NCBI GenBank assembly: GCA_009746045.1 | Contig: RPFO01001543.1 | Location: 1-64,000, forward strand | Source of the DNA: Mesostigma viride | Taxonomy: Eukaryota; Streptophyta; Mesostigmatophyceae; Mesostigmatales; Mesostigmataceae | Direction: 5' to 3' | Length of the DNA: 64,000 bases | Shown: positions 53,392 to 63,510 of the stretch, piece after piece | Layout of the letters: each line of letters starts with the position of its first letter | How positions within the stretch are numbered: position 1 is the first letter of the stretch | The notes under the pieces: model-generated | Told to the model about the DNA's origin: nothing | The model's input: the letters and a program-made list of their open reading frames with translations, nothing else | Database searches by the model: none | Program-made: the position numbers and the translations under genes

Positions 53392-55641
53392 CTACACACC
53401 AGTAGCCTGAAAAGTACCACGGGTGGCCAAAAGCACATCCAGGTACGCCCGGTGATGAGCAACATCAGCAGGGTTATCATGCCTGTCTACATGGAGGAAC
53501 ACATCCTCCCAGACGCCATCAGGATACATGCCGAGGAAAGCCCAGTAGTAACGATGCTGTGTCAGGACCACCTGTCCACGGGCCCAGTCAAGGAACCCAC
53601 ACTGAAACTGTCGCACGAAGGGCTCTGCCGACAGCAGAAGGAGGGCGCGCAGGAGGAACCGATGGAAGACCAGCTCACCACGAGCAACAGAGGTGAAAAA
53701 CAAATCCAGGAAACGTTCCACGTTGCCGGGCCACAGACGCACGTGCCGAATCTCACGACCCTGCCAGCGGCGCAAGCACTGACGGGAGCCGTAAGTCGAC
53801 AGGTGGGTACCCGTCGTACGCGGAGGCTGGAACCCAGGCTCATCCAGCCCCTGACCCGGAAGGGGCGCAGGGCGACAAGCATCCCACTGCAGGCCCGGCT
53901 GGATGCGCAGGGAGTAGAGAGCACCCGCAGGGACAGGACGACTGAAGTACATGGCATCCGAGGGCATGATCCACAGGGGCTGAGGATACGCCCACTGGAC
54001 ATCACCATAGGTATAGCAAGGATCGTTAGCAGCCCGCGCCCAACGATATATGACCCTCTGCGCCCGCACCTCACCATCAAACAACGGATCGGCCAGCACC
54101 ACCATATTAAACGGAGGCCTATCCGTCTCTAGTGGGAGGTTCATCTCCTGAGGTAACGAGGAGGCGTAGCAAAACTGAGACGATGACACCGTGTTGGTAA
54201 CTACACTGGCCACACGAGGGAGAGCCACAGCCCGACAGAGGGCGGCGGACATGGCCAGTCCAGCGACCGCAACATCGGACACCTGCGGATCTAGATGGGC
54301 CACTGTCGGAAAACGCTCACGGTCCGCGGCGGACAACACACTGAGCAGTTCTACCGCCCTGACATGCCGGAACTCTACCTCACTGACACGCGTGACCGAA
54401 GCCGAGGACGCCGCAACAGGAGCAACGCGCGGTCGGTGGACGACGGCGGAGGCAGGCGCGACAGAAGAGGCGGTGGCGGCGGAAGTGGCGACAGGGGAAA
54501 ACGTTGTGGCCGGTCGGGCGGAGGTCCAATCACCCATGGCCGAATCATACGCATCCTCGGTAGTGTCAAACACCCACTTGCCCGTCGACGCCTTGCCCAA
54601 ATCTGGATGACGCTGAGGCTCGGTCGGCTGAGCAGGCGCGGCGGCGGCCGCCACGGACAGAGCGACAGCGGCCGGCTGAACAGGCGTGACGGAGGGCTCC
54701 ACAGACGGAGCGACAGCCGCCGGCTGAACAGGCGTGACGGAGGGCTCCACAGACGGAGCGACAGCGACCGGCTGGACAGGTGTGACGGAGGGCTCCACTG
54801 GCGGAAGGTGGGCGACCGGTTGAACAGGCGCAACGGAGGACGCCACGGACACAGGTCCGACAGCCGGTCGAACAGGCGCGACGGAGGACACCACGGACGG
54901 AGGCTCGACGGCTGGCTGAGCGGGAACCGCAGACGGAGGTGCCGCGGTGAATGCAGTGAATGCCGACAACAACGCCTGGAATTGCGCTTGCATCTCCACG
55001 ACGACGGTCGAGAGACTGGCGACAGCAGGGTCAACGGGCGGAGGAAGAGACTCTGCAACCGAGGAGACCGTCACCGACGACCCTGGACCAGAGGAACCCG
55101 GCCGCCCGAGGTCCGGAGGAAGATCCGTGAGGGGCATGGAAGCTAGAACCTCCGCAGCCACGGCTGGTGGAGCTGAGGTTGCCTCATCTTCACGCTCCAT
55201 GAATTCAACAGCCCTCACGAGGTCACAAGGGAACTCATCGAGCTCCGCATCCCCCTCAGCCGGAAGCCAGGGAAAAATATCCCTAATGCGCGCACGCCCA
55301 TCCGGAGTCGATAGGTATGAAAAAATGCGCGGGCCCTGCAGCACGGCCTCTATCTGTGCAAGCGCAGGACAGCGTGAGCCACACCCGAGGACACAACGGC
55401 CAGCGTCATCGAAGCTATGCACAGCTAGATGTTGGCCCAGAGGGTCGGAGGCATGCCACGAAATACCGCACAGCGCTGTCCGGACTAAGGCCGCTCGGTC
55501 AGGCGTGAGGGCCGCATGCACGCGGCCGCCCGGGAAGCAGCTCCGCGAGACCCATCGGCCTGGGAGCACCTCGTGGAATAACTGAGGATCTGGAGACGGA
55601 GGAGCAGCCAGGCGCTCCTCGTGAGGAGTAAGCGTCGCCAT
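53392..55641 (-). CDS. Extra retroelement ORF downstream of pol (unknown function)
   Basis: 749 residues from ATG at 55641. The same frame is open back to the pol stop TAG at 55717-55719, only 25 codons upstream. I do not recognise a domain. Residues about 225-345 form a Pro/Val/Ala-rich stretch with a 16-residue repeat (PSVTPVQPA type, 48-bp DNA repeats at about 54660-54850), likely disordered. The N-terminal part has a CVLGCGSRC cluster. The C-terminal 200 residues are rich in Arg, Trp and Tyr and look folded (VERFLDLFFTSVARGEL). Its place between integrase and the 3' LTR is where env-like or additional genes sit in some LTR elements. No signal peptide or fusion-type membrane segment is evident after the ATG. 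Confidence 0.75.
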   Translation of the reverse strand: MATLTPHEERLAAPPSPDPQLFHEVLPGRWVSRSCFPGGRVHAALTPDRAALVRTALCGISWHASDPLGQHLAVHSFDDAGRCVLGCGSRCPALAQIEAVLQGPRIFSYLSTPDGRARIRDIFPWLPAEGDAELDEFPCDLVRAVEFMEREDEATSAPPAVAAEVLASMPLTDLPPDLGRPGSSGPGSSVTVSSVAESLPPPVDPAVASLSTVVVEMQAQFQALLSAFTAFTAAPPSAVPAQPAVEPPSVVSSVAPVRPAVGPVSVASSVAPVQPVAHLPPVEPSVTPVQPVAVAPSVEPSVTPVQPAAVAPSVEPSVTPVQPAAVALSVAAAAAPAQPTEPQRHPDLGKASTGKWVFDTTEDAYDSAMGDWTSARPATTFSPVATSAATASSVAPASAVVHRPRVAPVAASSASVTRVSEVEFRHVRAVELLSVLSAADRERFPTVAHLDPQVSDVAVAGLAMSAALCRAVALPRVASVVTNTVSSSQFCYASSLPQEMNLPLETDRPPFNMVVLADPLFDGEVRAQRVIYRWARAANDPCYTYGDVQWAYPQPLWIMPSDAMYFSRPVPAGALYSLRIQPGLQWDACRPAPLPGQGLDEPGFQPPRTTGTHLSTYGSRQCLRRWQGREIRHVRLWPGNVERFLDLFFTSVARGELVFHRFLLRALLLLSAEPFVRQFQCGFLDWARGQVVLTQHRYYWAFLGMYPDGVWEDVFLHVDRHDNPADVAHHRAYLDVLLATRGTFQATGV

Positions 55642-55716
55642 GAAGGCTGTGGAGGGGGGGGACAACCATCCGCCCCATACACAAAAGGAAGAACATAAGG
55701 CAAGGAGGACAAACAA

Positions 55717-58700
55717 CTAGAGATGGTGCAGGTTTTTGTACTCCCTCAAGAGGCGACTACACCCATCTAACTCCGACTCGGAGTACCATACTCTATCTAC
55801 CTCCCCACGGGCATACAACCACTTAACCTTGTACTGGCGTTGAGTACCGCGGCCCCTTTTTACATCTCTGTGGGCCACGATACTCTCTACCTCATCCTCT
55901 ACTTCACCAGTGTCAGGGTTATGTTCCAAGGGAGCAGGAGCTAACTCTCTACCAGCAAACGTACTCTGATGATACAGTTTGAGCTGACTCCTATGGAAAG
56001 AGCGAGAGTGGGTCTGCCAAGAGGAGGGAATATCTATTTCATAGAGGAAATTGCCTACTCTAGAAAGCACACGGAAAGGGCCAAGGAAAGCGGGCCTAAG
56101 CTTCACCTTCAGCTCCGCCTCAAACTTATGGGCGAAGCGCCCCACACGAGGGCCTTCTACCAATACGAGGTCGCCTACTTCTATCTCTGGGGCCCTTCTA
56201 TCCAGTGAGGAACGCAGCCTATCTAAGTATTTGGCCTGTGCCTTGTGGTATCCTGCGATGGCCTGGTCATGAGCGTTTTTCATCTTAGACAGCAATTCAT
56301 GAACACCAGCAATCGTTTCACGAGACACAGTATCCTTATCACGGAGAGGACTAGCTAAAAGAGAGGTGGGGGTTAAGGGTTGACGACCAGTGTCAAGGAA
56401 GAAAGGGGTCAATCCATGCGCAGCTTGAGGACAGTTGTTCAAAGAAAATTCAACCAAACATAGGTAATCTTCCCAGTCACTACCAGACCCATTTACATAA
56501 TGTCTGAGGGCTTCTTCTACCACTCTATTTAAACGCTCTACTAGGTGTGAGGAGGAGGAATGGTACGCAGTGCCAAACGTCACTTTAGTACCAATAGCAG
56601 CAAAGAACTCTGTCCAAAAGTCTGAGGTAAACAACTTGTCCTTATCAGAGATAAACTGCCTGCTCAACCCATGGTAACGATAAACATTCTGAAGGTACAG
56701 CTGGGCACAGTCACGAGCAGTAAGCTCCAAGGGACAAGGGACAAGATGACAACGTCTAGTAAGGCGGTCTACAAACACGAGGATCTGCGCATTGCCTTTA
56801 GGATTCTTTTTAAAGGGACCCACAAAATCCATCATAATGGAATCCCAAGGCATTATAGGATCAGGGAGGGTACGAGGTTCTGCTATCTGACCCACATTAC
56901 TAGGTTTCATTTCCTGGCATGACTGACATGTCCTAACATATTCATCCACATCACTGAGGAGGGAGGGCCAGAAGTATGAACGGGTTACCAAATCCCGCAC
57001 ACGCTTCCCGCCCTGGTGAGCAGCTAGATCATGTAACTCAAACAACAAGGAGGAGCGGCAAATCGGAGGAACATACAAACGCCATTGCGGAGGATCATCC
57101 TTTAACAGCACATACAAGAAGCCACCCACAAACTTGCACGGGTACTTCCCAAATTTTTGAGGGTGTGAGGAGATTGCGGTCAAGGCTTCCGGCTCAGTGG
57201 CCGTAAATCTACTGATGAGACGCTCTAAATCCGACGTAGGATTGGCTACCGAGGTATCTACAGAGGGTTTGAACAAGTCACCCACAGCTTTACCAAAAAG
57301 GAGGGGTGGACCAGAAGGAACAACATTACCATACGACTTCCCAGCCCTAGTGGAAACATGACTTAGGGGACAAGAAATAATTTTATTAGTATCCTCCCCC
57401 TCCCCCAAGGTGACAGGTGTGCCCTCACACCGCAGAGAAAGGCCTACATGGGAGAGGAGATCGGGAAAACGGACAGAGGTATGGAAAAGGTAGGTATACT
57501 GCCCGTCATCAGGGACGTCACCATAGGGGAAAACACCAAGAGGAGTAGGAACGAGGGTGGTAGTGAGGACATCTAGATCCTCGAAAAAGGAATAGTCAGG
57601 ACGTCGGGATAAAGCATCAGGGACTATATTATCTACGCCCTTGACGTATTGCAATTTAAATGGGGCGAATTGCGCAAGGAATTCCATCCACCGCGCTTGC
57701 CGAGGAGTGAGGTTAGGTTGTGACAGGAGGTGAATCAGAGGACGATGGTCGGTTTGAATAATCAACCGGTAAGGGTCAGCATCACAAGGTTCGCAGATAC
57801 AGACATCGAACTGGGCCCCTTTGAGGAAATGTTGCCAAGAGTGACAGCAATATACCACAGCTAATAACTCTTGTTGATGAACTGGGTAGTTGCGTTCAGC
57901 AGGTAACATAGTCCTAGAGATGTATTCGATGGGTTGCAAACCATGACCCTGGTCTTGGAGGAGAACACCCCCAATCGCTACCTTACTAGCGTCAGTAGCT
58001 ACTACAAATGGTCGTGAGGTATCGGGCAAGACGAGGACCGGAGGCGAGAGTAAAAGAGACTTGAGGGTTGTAAAAGCTTGTTGGCACTCAAGGCCCCAAA
58101 CAAAAGGAATATCCTTCTTCAGCAGGTGGTTAATAGGAGCCGCGATAGTCGCGAACCGAGGAATAAAACGTCGGTAATAGGAGGCAAGACCGAGGAAACT
58201 GCGTACACTTTTGACATCCGTAGGCACTGGCCAATCCTGGATGGACCTTGTTTTATCAGGATCGGTAGCAACACCTTTATCAGATAGGACGTGACCGAGG
58301 AAGGGAACACTACGACCAGACCGCACTTTAGCTCGCCTAGCCCACAAGGAATTAGCGGCCATAATATCTAGAACCTTTTTGAGGTCCACGAGATGGGTTT
58401 CGAAGTCAGGGGAATAAATAAGGATATCGTCTAGGTAAGCTTGTGCGCAAGAACGATCATGTTCAGAGATTTGAACCGAGGAAAAAGTGGGATCTTTGAG
58501 GTCAGAGGAGACTTGAGGTAGGTGTGAGGTACCCATGACGGGTCTGAGGATGTCATTCATAAGCATCTGGAAGGAGGAGGGGGAATTGCATAAACCCATT
58601 GCCGCAACCCTAAACTGGTAGTGTCCGAAAGGAGTGGCAAAGGCAGTTTTGTGGCAATCCTCCGGAGCTATCCGCAACTGCCAAAACCCATCCGCGCAAT

Positions 58701-58953
58701 CAAGGACAGTGAAACAGGAGGAACCCTTAACTTTATTAAAAATATCGTCTATTCTAGGCAAGGGGTATTTAGATTTTACAGTAATGTCATTCAATTTACG
58801 ATAATCAGTAACCAAGCGGAACTTGCCATTTGGCTTAGGAACTAGCAAAACACCAGCGGAATATGGGGAATTGCTGGGTTCTATTAAACCTGCCTCTAAA
58901 AGGTCTACGAGAATCTGCTTTAATTCTTTAACACCGTCGTTCGTCACTGCACC
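55717..58953 (-). CDS. pol: reverse transcriptase, RNase H, integrase, chromodomain
   Basis: About 1080 residues, truncated at the start by the insertion. Reverse transcriptase has FTVLDCADGFWQLRI (about 90) and YLDDILIYS (about 180). RNase H has VVATDASKVAIGG (about 325), the QQELLAVVY Glu and TDHRPL. Integrase has an HHCC finger (about 640-685), then DFVGP, ISDKDKLF and HLVERLNR, giving the DDE triad at about 715, 777 and 813. The usual HPQTDGQTER segment is replaced by HSSSSHLVERLN but keeps the Glu. The C-terminus (about 1030-1076) is a chromodomain (VESIVAHRDV, YKVKWLYARG). It ends HHL and TAG. Confidence 0.93.
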   Translation of the reverse strand, partial: GAVTNDGVKELKQILVDLLEAGLIEPSNSPYSAGVLLVPKPNGKFRLVTDYRKLNDITVKSKYPLPRIDDIFNKVKGSSCFTVLDCADGFWQLRIAPEDCHKTAFATPFGHYQFRVAAMGLCNSPSSFQMLMNDILRPVMGTSHLPQVSSDLKDPTFSSVQISEHDRSCAQAYLDDILIYSPDFETHLVDLKKVLDIMAANSLWARRAKVRSGRSVPFLGHVLSDKGVATDPDKTRSIQDWPVPTDVKSVRSFLGLASYYRRFIPRFATIAAPINHLLKKDIPFVWGLECQQAFTTLKSLLLSPPVLVLPDTSRPFVVATDASKVAIGGVLLQDQGHGLQPIEYISRTMLPAERNYPVHQQELLAVVYCCHSWQHFLKGAQFDVCICEPCDADPYRLIIQTDHRPLIHLLSQPNLTPRQARWMEFLAQFAPFKLQYVKGVDNIVPDALSRRPDYSFFEDLDVLTTTLVPTPLGVFPYGDVPDDGQYTYLFHTSVRFPDLLSHVGLSLRCEGTPVTLGEGEDTNKIISCPLSHVSTRAGKSYGNVVPSGPPLLFGKAVGDLFKPSVDTSVANPTSDLERLISRFTATEPEALTAISSHPQKFGKYPCKFVGGFLYVLLKDDPPQWRLYVPPICRSSLLFELHDLAAHQGGKRVRDLVTRSYFWPSLLSDVDEYVRTCQSCQEMKPSNVGQIAEPRTLPDPIMPWDSIMMDFVGPFKKNPKGNAQILVFVDRLTRRCHLVPCPLELTARDCAQLYLQNVYRYHGLSRQFISDKDKLFTSDFWTEFFAAIGTKVTFGTAYHSSSSHLVERLNRVVEEALRHYVNGSGSDWEDYLCLVEFSLNNCPQAAHGLTPFFLDTGRQPLTPTSLLASPLRDKDTVSRETIAGVHELLSKMKNAHDQAIAGYHKAQAKYLDRLRSSLDRRAPEIEVGDLVLVEGPRVGRFAHKFEAELKVKLRPAFLGPFRVLSRVGNFLYEIDIPSSWQTHSRSFHRSQLKLYHQSTFAGRELAPAPLEHNPDTGEVEDEVESIVAHRDVKRGRGTQRQYKVKWLYARGEVDRVWYSESELDGCSRLLREYKNLHHL

Positions 58954-60638
58954 TATTCTTAGGACTGAGTTCAACTCAGTCCTATTCTTAGGACTGAGTT
59001 TTTGGGTTTCGTAGAAAATTCGCCCAAGTCGGAATGTTTGTCAAAAAAATTCCCTCAAAATTTATTCAAATACTACGTGAAATGACCTTTCTTAGACATA
59101 TTTTTGCGATTTTTTTGGATTTTGTTTGGGCGGCTAAATGTACGGTCAAAGTACAGGTGGTAAGGGTACTTTTTCACGTGAAACGTGAGTTCCGGAAATG
59201 CACGACCTAGCCATGGCGGCTTGCGCCCATGCATGCAGTTTACGTTTGCGGACCATTTAGCTGGTAAAACCCAGGAAATAGATTTAATATGTCCTAAAGA
59301 TGACACAAACCAATTTTTAGCTCCCGGGGATGCGATTTACCAGGTGTCGGCACTGCTCTTGCTGGAAAAAACTGCGACCAGGCAGGTTGACGGAATTGAT
59401 GACTAAATTTACTTTACGGTGCAGTTCGAAGGGTTTATATGCTTCTTTCTACTTATTATCATGCATGTGTGTAGAATTAAGTCAGTGGCAGTAAAGATTT
59501 GATGATTTCGACCACTCTGTCATGTCATGGTTTGTGTGCCGCAAGTGTCACTTTTGCGGGCACCGCCTGGGCCAAGATAACGCCATCCGTGCACGGTAAA
59601 GCTGAAATATCGTCACCTCATCGTTTTGTTATGTTCTTACATGAGTTTGAGCTTGCAAGGCGCTGTCAGTTTCGAATCTTGATGCGCTTTCTTGACCGTT
59701 GCCTGCCCCTCTCTAAACCCCCATTTTTTATGATGTTACCAGGCATTTGCCTTACCCTAGTGTACTTTTGCAGTTTTTTAGGCGCTGTATGGGTTTAAAT
59801 ACCTTCATAGATGTTAGTTATTCTTTTGCTACGTTCATACTGCGTGATTGTATGGCCATGGGCTGCATCCAGCGTGCTTTCAAGCTTATACGGGTGAGTG
59901 AAGAATCTTGGTGATAAACCACTGTCATCATGTGCCAGCAAGTATGTTGGCCATGCCATGGCAAGGCAAAACAGTGTTAGCCATCTCTATTCTTGTTAAA
60001 AACAATTGAAATATGCTTAACCTACCCATTATATTGGTGGTTAAGGCTCATAATAAAACCCTTTGTAGGTAGGTAACAATGCCCATTCCCTACGTGCGTG
60101 CATAGGCTCTCACACATATACTAAGGTATAATATAACTGCAATATGATGATGCAAGTATGTTTTCCTGTTATGCTAGAAGGGAAATGAGTTGATTGGCAT
60201 GGTTGGTTGCCACGGTGGTGTGTAGTATGACCGCACTTACATGCTTGCACATTGCTAGCAACCTCGAAACCCATTCTTAGGGCTGGTGGTTTTTGGTGAG
60301 TTTCAGGTAGAGGCTGTGGCCAAATTGAGCCCAGTTTTTTGCCATGTTTCAAGAACTGTATTGTTTACACGCCTATATTTTTTCAACATGCATATGGATT
60401 TTATTGAATTTTCCCAACTCGTCCTTCCACAGAAAATTGCCAAATCGCGAGCATGGGTTGACACCCTTGTAAAATTTTACATGATTTGGTCAACATATGA
60501 TTTTTTAGGCATATGCCCAAGCATTAGCATGATATTGAGTGCTCTGATGCATATCAAACATATGGGGTACCCCCCTACCCTTACCGCTACATGATCTCAA
60601 AGTTGGCATACTCAGTCCTAAAAATAGGACTGAGTTTT
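58953..60638. mobile_element. ~1.7-kb insertion inside pol with palindromic ends
   Basis: The left edge carries CTATTCTTAGGACTGAGTT twice (58953 and 58982). The right edge carries ACTCAGTCCTAAAAATAGGA. The end sequence is itself a hairpin (ACTCAGTCCTA...TAGGACTGAGT). Gypsy coding resumes on both sides (YRMGPTESYV before, AVTNDGVKELK after). The interior has only short frames: 59185-59406 (+) and 59499-59798 (+) are the longest, unrecognised. Exact edges and target duplication are unclear because of the palindrome. Confidence 0.75.
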
Positions 60639-60857
60639 GACGTACGACTCTGTAGGGCCCATTCTATACATAGGGGAGTGCGTAGGAACAGCACCATCTT
60701 TAATCACAACACGATGCAAAACAGGACGCGGAGGAGGGTATGAGGGGGTCTTTTCTTCAAAGACCTTAGAGGAATCAATAACAGCCATGTAGCGGGCTAA
60801 CTCCGTTTTGTCAAACCCTACTCCTATTGCATTGGGTTTATCAGGATCTATTCCCAC
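60618..60857 (-). pseudogene. N-terminal fragment of reverse transcriptase, cut by insertion
   Basis: Encodes KTELARYMAVIDSSKVFEEK and HSPMYRMGPTESYV, the segment before the first fingers of gypsy reverse transcriptase, then runs into the insertion and stops. It lies one frame back (-1) from the protease frame and overlaps its end by about 10 bases. Confidence 0.8.
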
Positions 60858-61566
60858 ATATTAATAGGTATTTCTTGTATTTCCAATTGGAGGAACATAC
60901 ATAATAAATATCCATTTTCCTTTAGTTCTGCTCGTAATTGATCTTTAGTCACTATGACATCAGATATACTACGCCTAGGAGGAGGCTGAGGAGGAGGCGG
61001 AGGAGTAATATCCACCAAGGAAAGATTTTCTACCTTATAGTGTCGTTCAGGCACCCAATAAGAATTGTCAGGGAACCAGATAACCATAGTGTCATAATTA
61101 ATAGTGATTTTGTGGTCTTGATGCCAATCTAAGCCCAACAATATATCCGCAGTCGTTATAGGACCTATGGTCGCCACCAATTTAATCTGGCGACCCTGAA
61201 TGAGGAGTGGTAAGGATACAGTCCCAGGAGAGTGACTGGTGCGACCATCAGCATAGTGTACAGTCACTGGAGAGGCATGAGGGGTAGATACTAATCCTAG
61301 TCTCCTAACAAGGGCCTCACTTACAAAGGAGCTGGCAGCCCCACTATCTACGAGGACAGAAACATTGAGGATATCATGAGGACGCAGAAAAGGGTCTACC
61401 ACGGTAGTAGGAACGGTAAGGCCACCATTTAGAAACATCAAAGGACGCACACGCAGGGGTGCAGAGGATGCAGCATCCACAGTAGTGACAAAAACAGGTA
61501 AACAAAATTTTTCAGGGCTTGGGGTACTAGCTGAGGACCTGACCAGGCTACCCCCTGCTGACAGGT
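60848..61566 (-). CDS. Retropepsin-type aspartic protease, made by -1 frameshift from gag
   Basis: The catalytic motif is LVDSGAASSFV (Asp about residue 45 after the in-frame GTG at 61480), with a hydrophobic-Gly motif DILLGLDW further on. No ATG is well placed; the frame is open upstream through the end of gag to the GGGAAAA site at 61573-61579. It ends INMWE and TAG at 60848. Confidence 0.85.
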
Positions 61567-63267
61567 CTACTGTTTTCCCTCCCCCCCTACATCATCCAAG
61601 GGAACGAACCCTGGAGGAAACCCGGGTGAGAAGGCCATTGCTGGAGAATCACGCGGGTATTGAGAGGGGACGGCATCCTGATCAGAATGGGGATTCACTA
61701 AGGAGCCTGTCTGTACAGCATTTAACCGAGAGGGTTGAGGAGCAGAAGAGGAACGACCAGAGGGTGGGCGAAGGGGAGAGGCCCGCTGAGGAGTACGCGG
61801 AGGGCGGGCATTGGGATGAGGGGGGGCTCCAGAAAGAAACTTGGGGCACTCCCTCTTAAGATGGCCCACCTCATGACAGTGATAACACGTGATGTGAGAC
61901 ACATCCAATGCAGATACATCTGTAACACAAATATCTAATTCTTCTACATATGCCTCTTCTTCTTCAGGGGTGAGGACAAGGTTATGGACCCTAGTACGGA
62001 CAGGAGCAGGAGCATACATAAAATCAGCAACACGGAGGAGATGGGTACGAACCGCAGCCAGAGGAAGGTCGCGAAAACGATAAGCAGAAAACTGTTTCTT
62101 AACTTCACGCAAGAGGTTTTTATTAAGACCTTGCAAGAAGCGAGCACGGACTTCCGCACCCGAGAGGTCTCGAATGCGTACCATCTGGGCATCAAATTCG
62201 CGTTGATATTCCCTATAAGTTTTATTGCCTTGCTCAAGGGATCCAAAGCTAAGGCGTTCTTGCCAATCAGCGTCTGGAGGCACGACATGATTTTCCAATC
62301 TCCTAAACAATTCTGCTACTGAGTTAGGGTATGCATGCGACGCGAGGGACTCACATTGAATAAGGGTGACAAGGGCAGGGGCCACACACGTGGTAAGGTA
62401 ATGAGGGACAAGAACAACATCAGGGAGTTTCCACCTATAATACTGTTCCCAAGAGGCCGTCTGCTGAGTGAGGAGCATAAGAAAGGTGAAAAACTGCTGA
62501 GGAGTGGAACTGGTATCTAACTTAGGCACACTAGTAAAGGTGGGAAGGGGAGGGGGCTTAGATGCACGAGAAGGATCAGTTTTATCCATCGGCCCACTCT
62601 TTTCCACAGGCACATACTCAGGCAGTAACCAATTATGAGGAGCAGGATAGGTCTTAGGAAGAGGACGTGAGGGCGCCACAGAGTCAGGTCGGTGACCCGA
62701 GGTGTGAGGAACAGTATAGGCTTCTCTCATTGTGGAATAGGAAAAATGATCATAGTTTTTATCATGGAGAGGCATGGTGCTAAAATCCTGATTAATCTCT
62801 AATTCTGCTACACGCGACGGGAATTGGGCTGCTTCATAGGCCGTATCAGGGTATGCCCAGGAAGCAGGAGGATGTGTAGGAATGGCAGTAGGATACCCAG
62901 TAGGGCCCACAGGAGCGAGACTACGTACACCACGAGGGGCTGACACCTGAGGAGCCTGAGAGGGTACAGACACAGAGGGATGCCCAGCATTACCAGGAGG
63001 AATAGCAGAGGATGGGGCAGTAGCCCTAGTACGCGCCTCAAACGTAGGAGGAGGAATAATAGGTGAACGGTGAAAGGACGGAGTAGAGGGAGTACTGTCA
63101 GAACGTACACTCTGAGACGGAGGAGTCAAGTGATGGACAGTGTCCAAGGAATCACGTCTATTACCCATAGCCAACTGAGGAGTACCAGGATTAACACCAG
63201 GAGTAACACCTGAGGAACGTTGGTTAATGGGAGACATACCCCCACCAAGAGACGGTTGAGAGGACAT
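61567..63267 (-). CDS. gag polyprotein with CCHC zinc knuckle
   Basis: 566 residues. The N-terminal 200 residues are Pro/Ser-rich. A retrotransposon-gag core follows (about 240-420, with LFRRLENHVV, YREYQREFDAQM and RFLQGLNKNLLREV). The nucleocapsid CYHCHEVGHLKREC (CX2CX4HX4C) is near residue 465. It starts ATG at 63267 and stops TAG at 61567. Confidence 0.93.
   Translation of the reverse strand: MSSQPSLGGGMSPINQRSSGVTPGVNPGTPQLAMGNRRDSLDTVHHLTPPSQSVRSDSTPSTPSFHRSPIIPPPTFEARTRATAPSSAIPPGNAGHPSVSVPSQAPQVSAPRGVRSLAPVGPTGYPTAIPTHPPASWAYPDTAYEAAQFPSRVAELEINQDFSTMPLHDKNYDHFSYSTMREAYTVPHTSGHRPDSVAPSRPLPKTYPAPHNWLLPEYVPVEKSGPMDKTDPSRASKPPPLPTFTSVPKLDTSSTPQQFFTFLMLLTQQTASWEQYYRWKLPDVVLVPHYLTTCVAPALVTLIQCESLASHAYPNSVAELFRRLENHVVPPDADWQERLSFGSLEQGNKTYREYQREFDAQMVRIRDLSGAEVRARFLQGLNKNLLREVKKQFSAYRFRDLPLAAVRTHLLRVADFMYAPAPVRTRVHNLVLTPEEEEAYVEELDICVTDVSALDVSHITCYHCHEVGHLKRECPKFLSGAPPHPNARPPRTPQRASPLRPPSGRSSSAPQPSRLNAVQTGSLVNPHSDQDAVPSQYPRDSPAMAFSPGFPPGFVPLDDVGGEGKQ
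61573..61579 (-). promoter_or_regulatory. -1 ribosomal frameshift site between gag and protease
   Basis: On the minus strand the gag frame reads GAG GGA AAA CAG TAG, so G GGA AAA is a standard X XXY YYZ slippery heptamer two codons before the gag stop. Slipping back one base enters the open protease frame (GGG AAA ACA GTA). Confidence 0.75.
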
Positions 63268-63510
63268 GTTTGAGGTGCAAAGGAAAGAAATACACTGGAC
63301 GAGGAAAAGTTAACAAGCTGAACAAGGATAAGACAAAAATCTGGTCAAGGACCGAACAAAAATCTGACCACAACTAAAATAAAATCAGATCAAGGATAAA
63401 AGAAAATCAGGTCAAAAAGAAAATAAATTCAGGTCAAATGGGGCATGACCAAAAAAAACAAAGGGAAGTGGCATCCACTTTAGCAAGGAAAAAGGAAAGA
63501 ACAATCTAGC
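63268..63510. other. A-rich leader between the first ORF and gag
   Basis: About 240 bases with repeated AAAATCAGGTCAA-like motifs and no open frame of note. Confidence 0.6.

Noticed and set aside
55642-55716. Definite stop-codon readthrough from pol into the next ORF
   Set aside because: The frame is continuous, but the bases after TAG (TTGTTT) do not match a known readthrough context and a normal ATG follows 25 codons later. It is kept only as a question.
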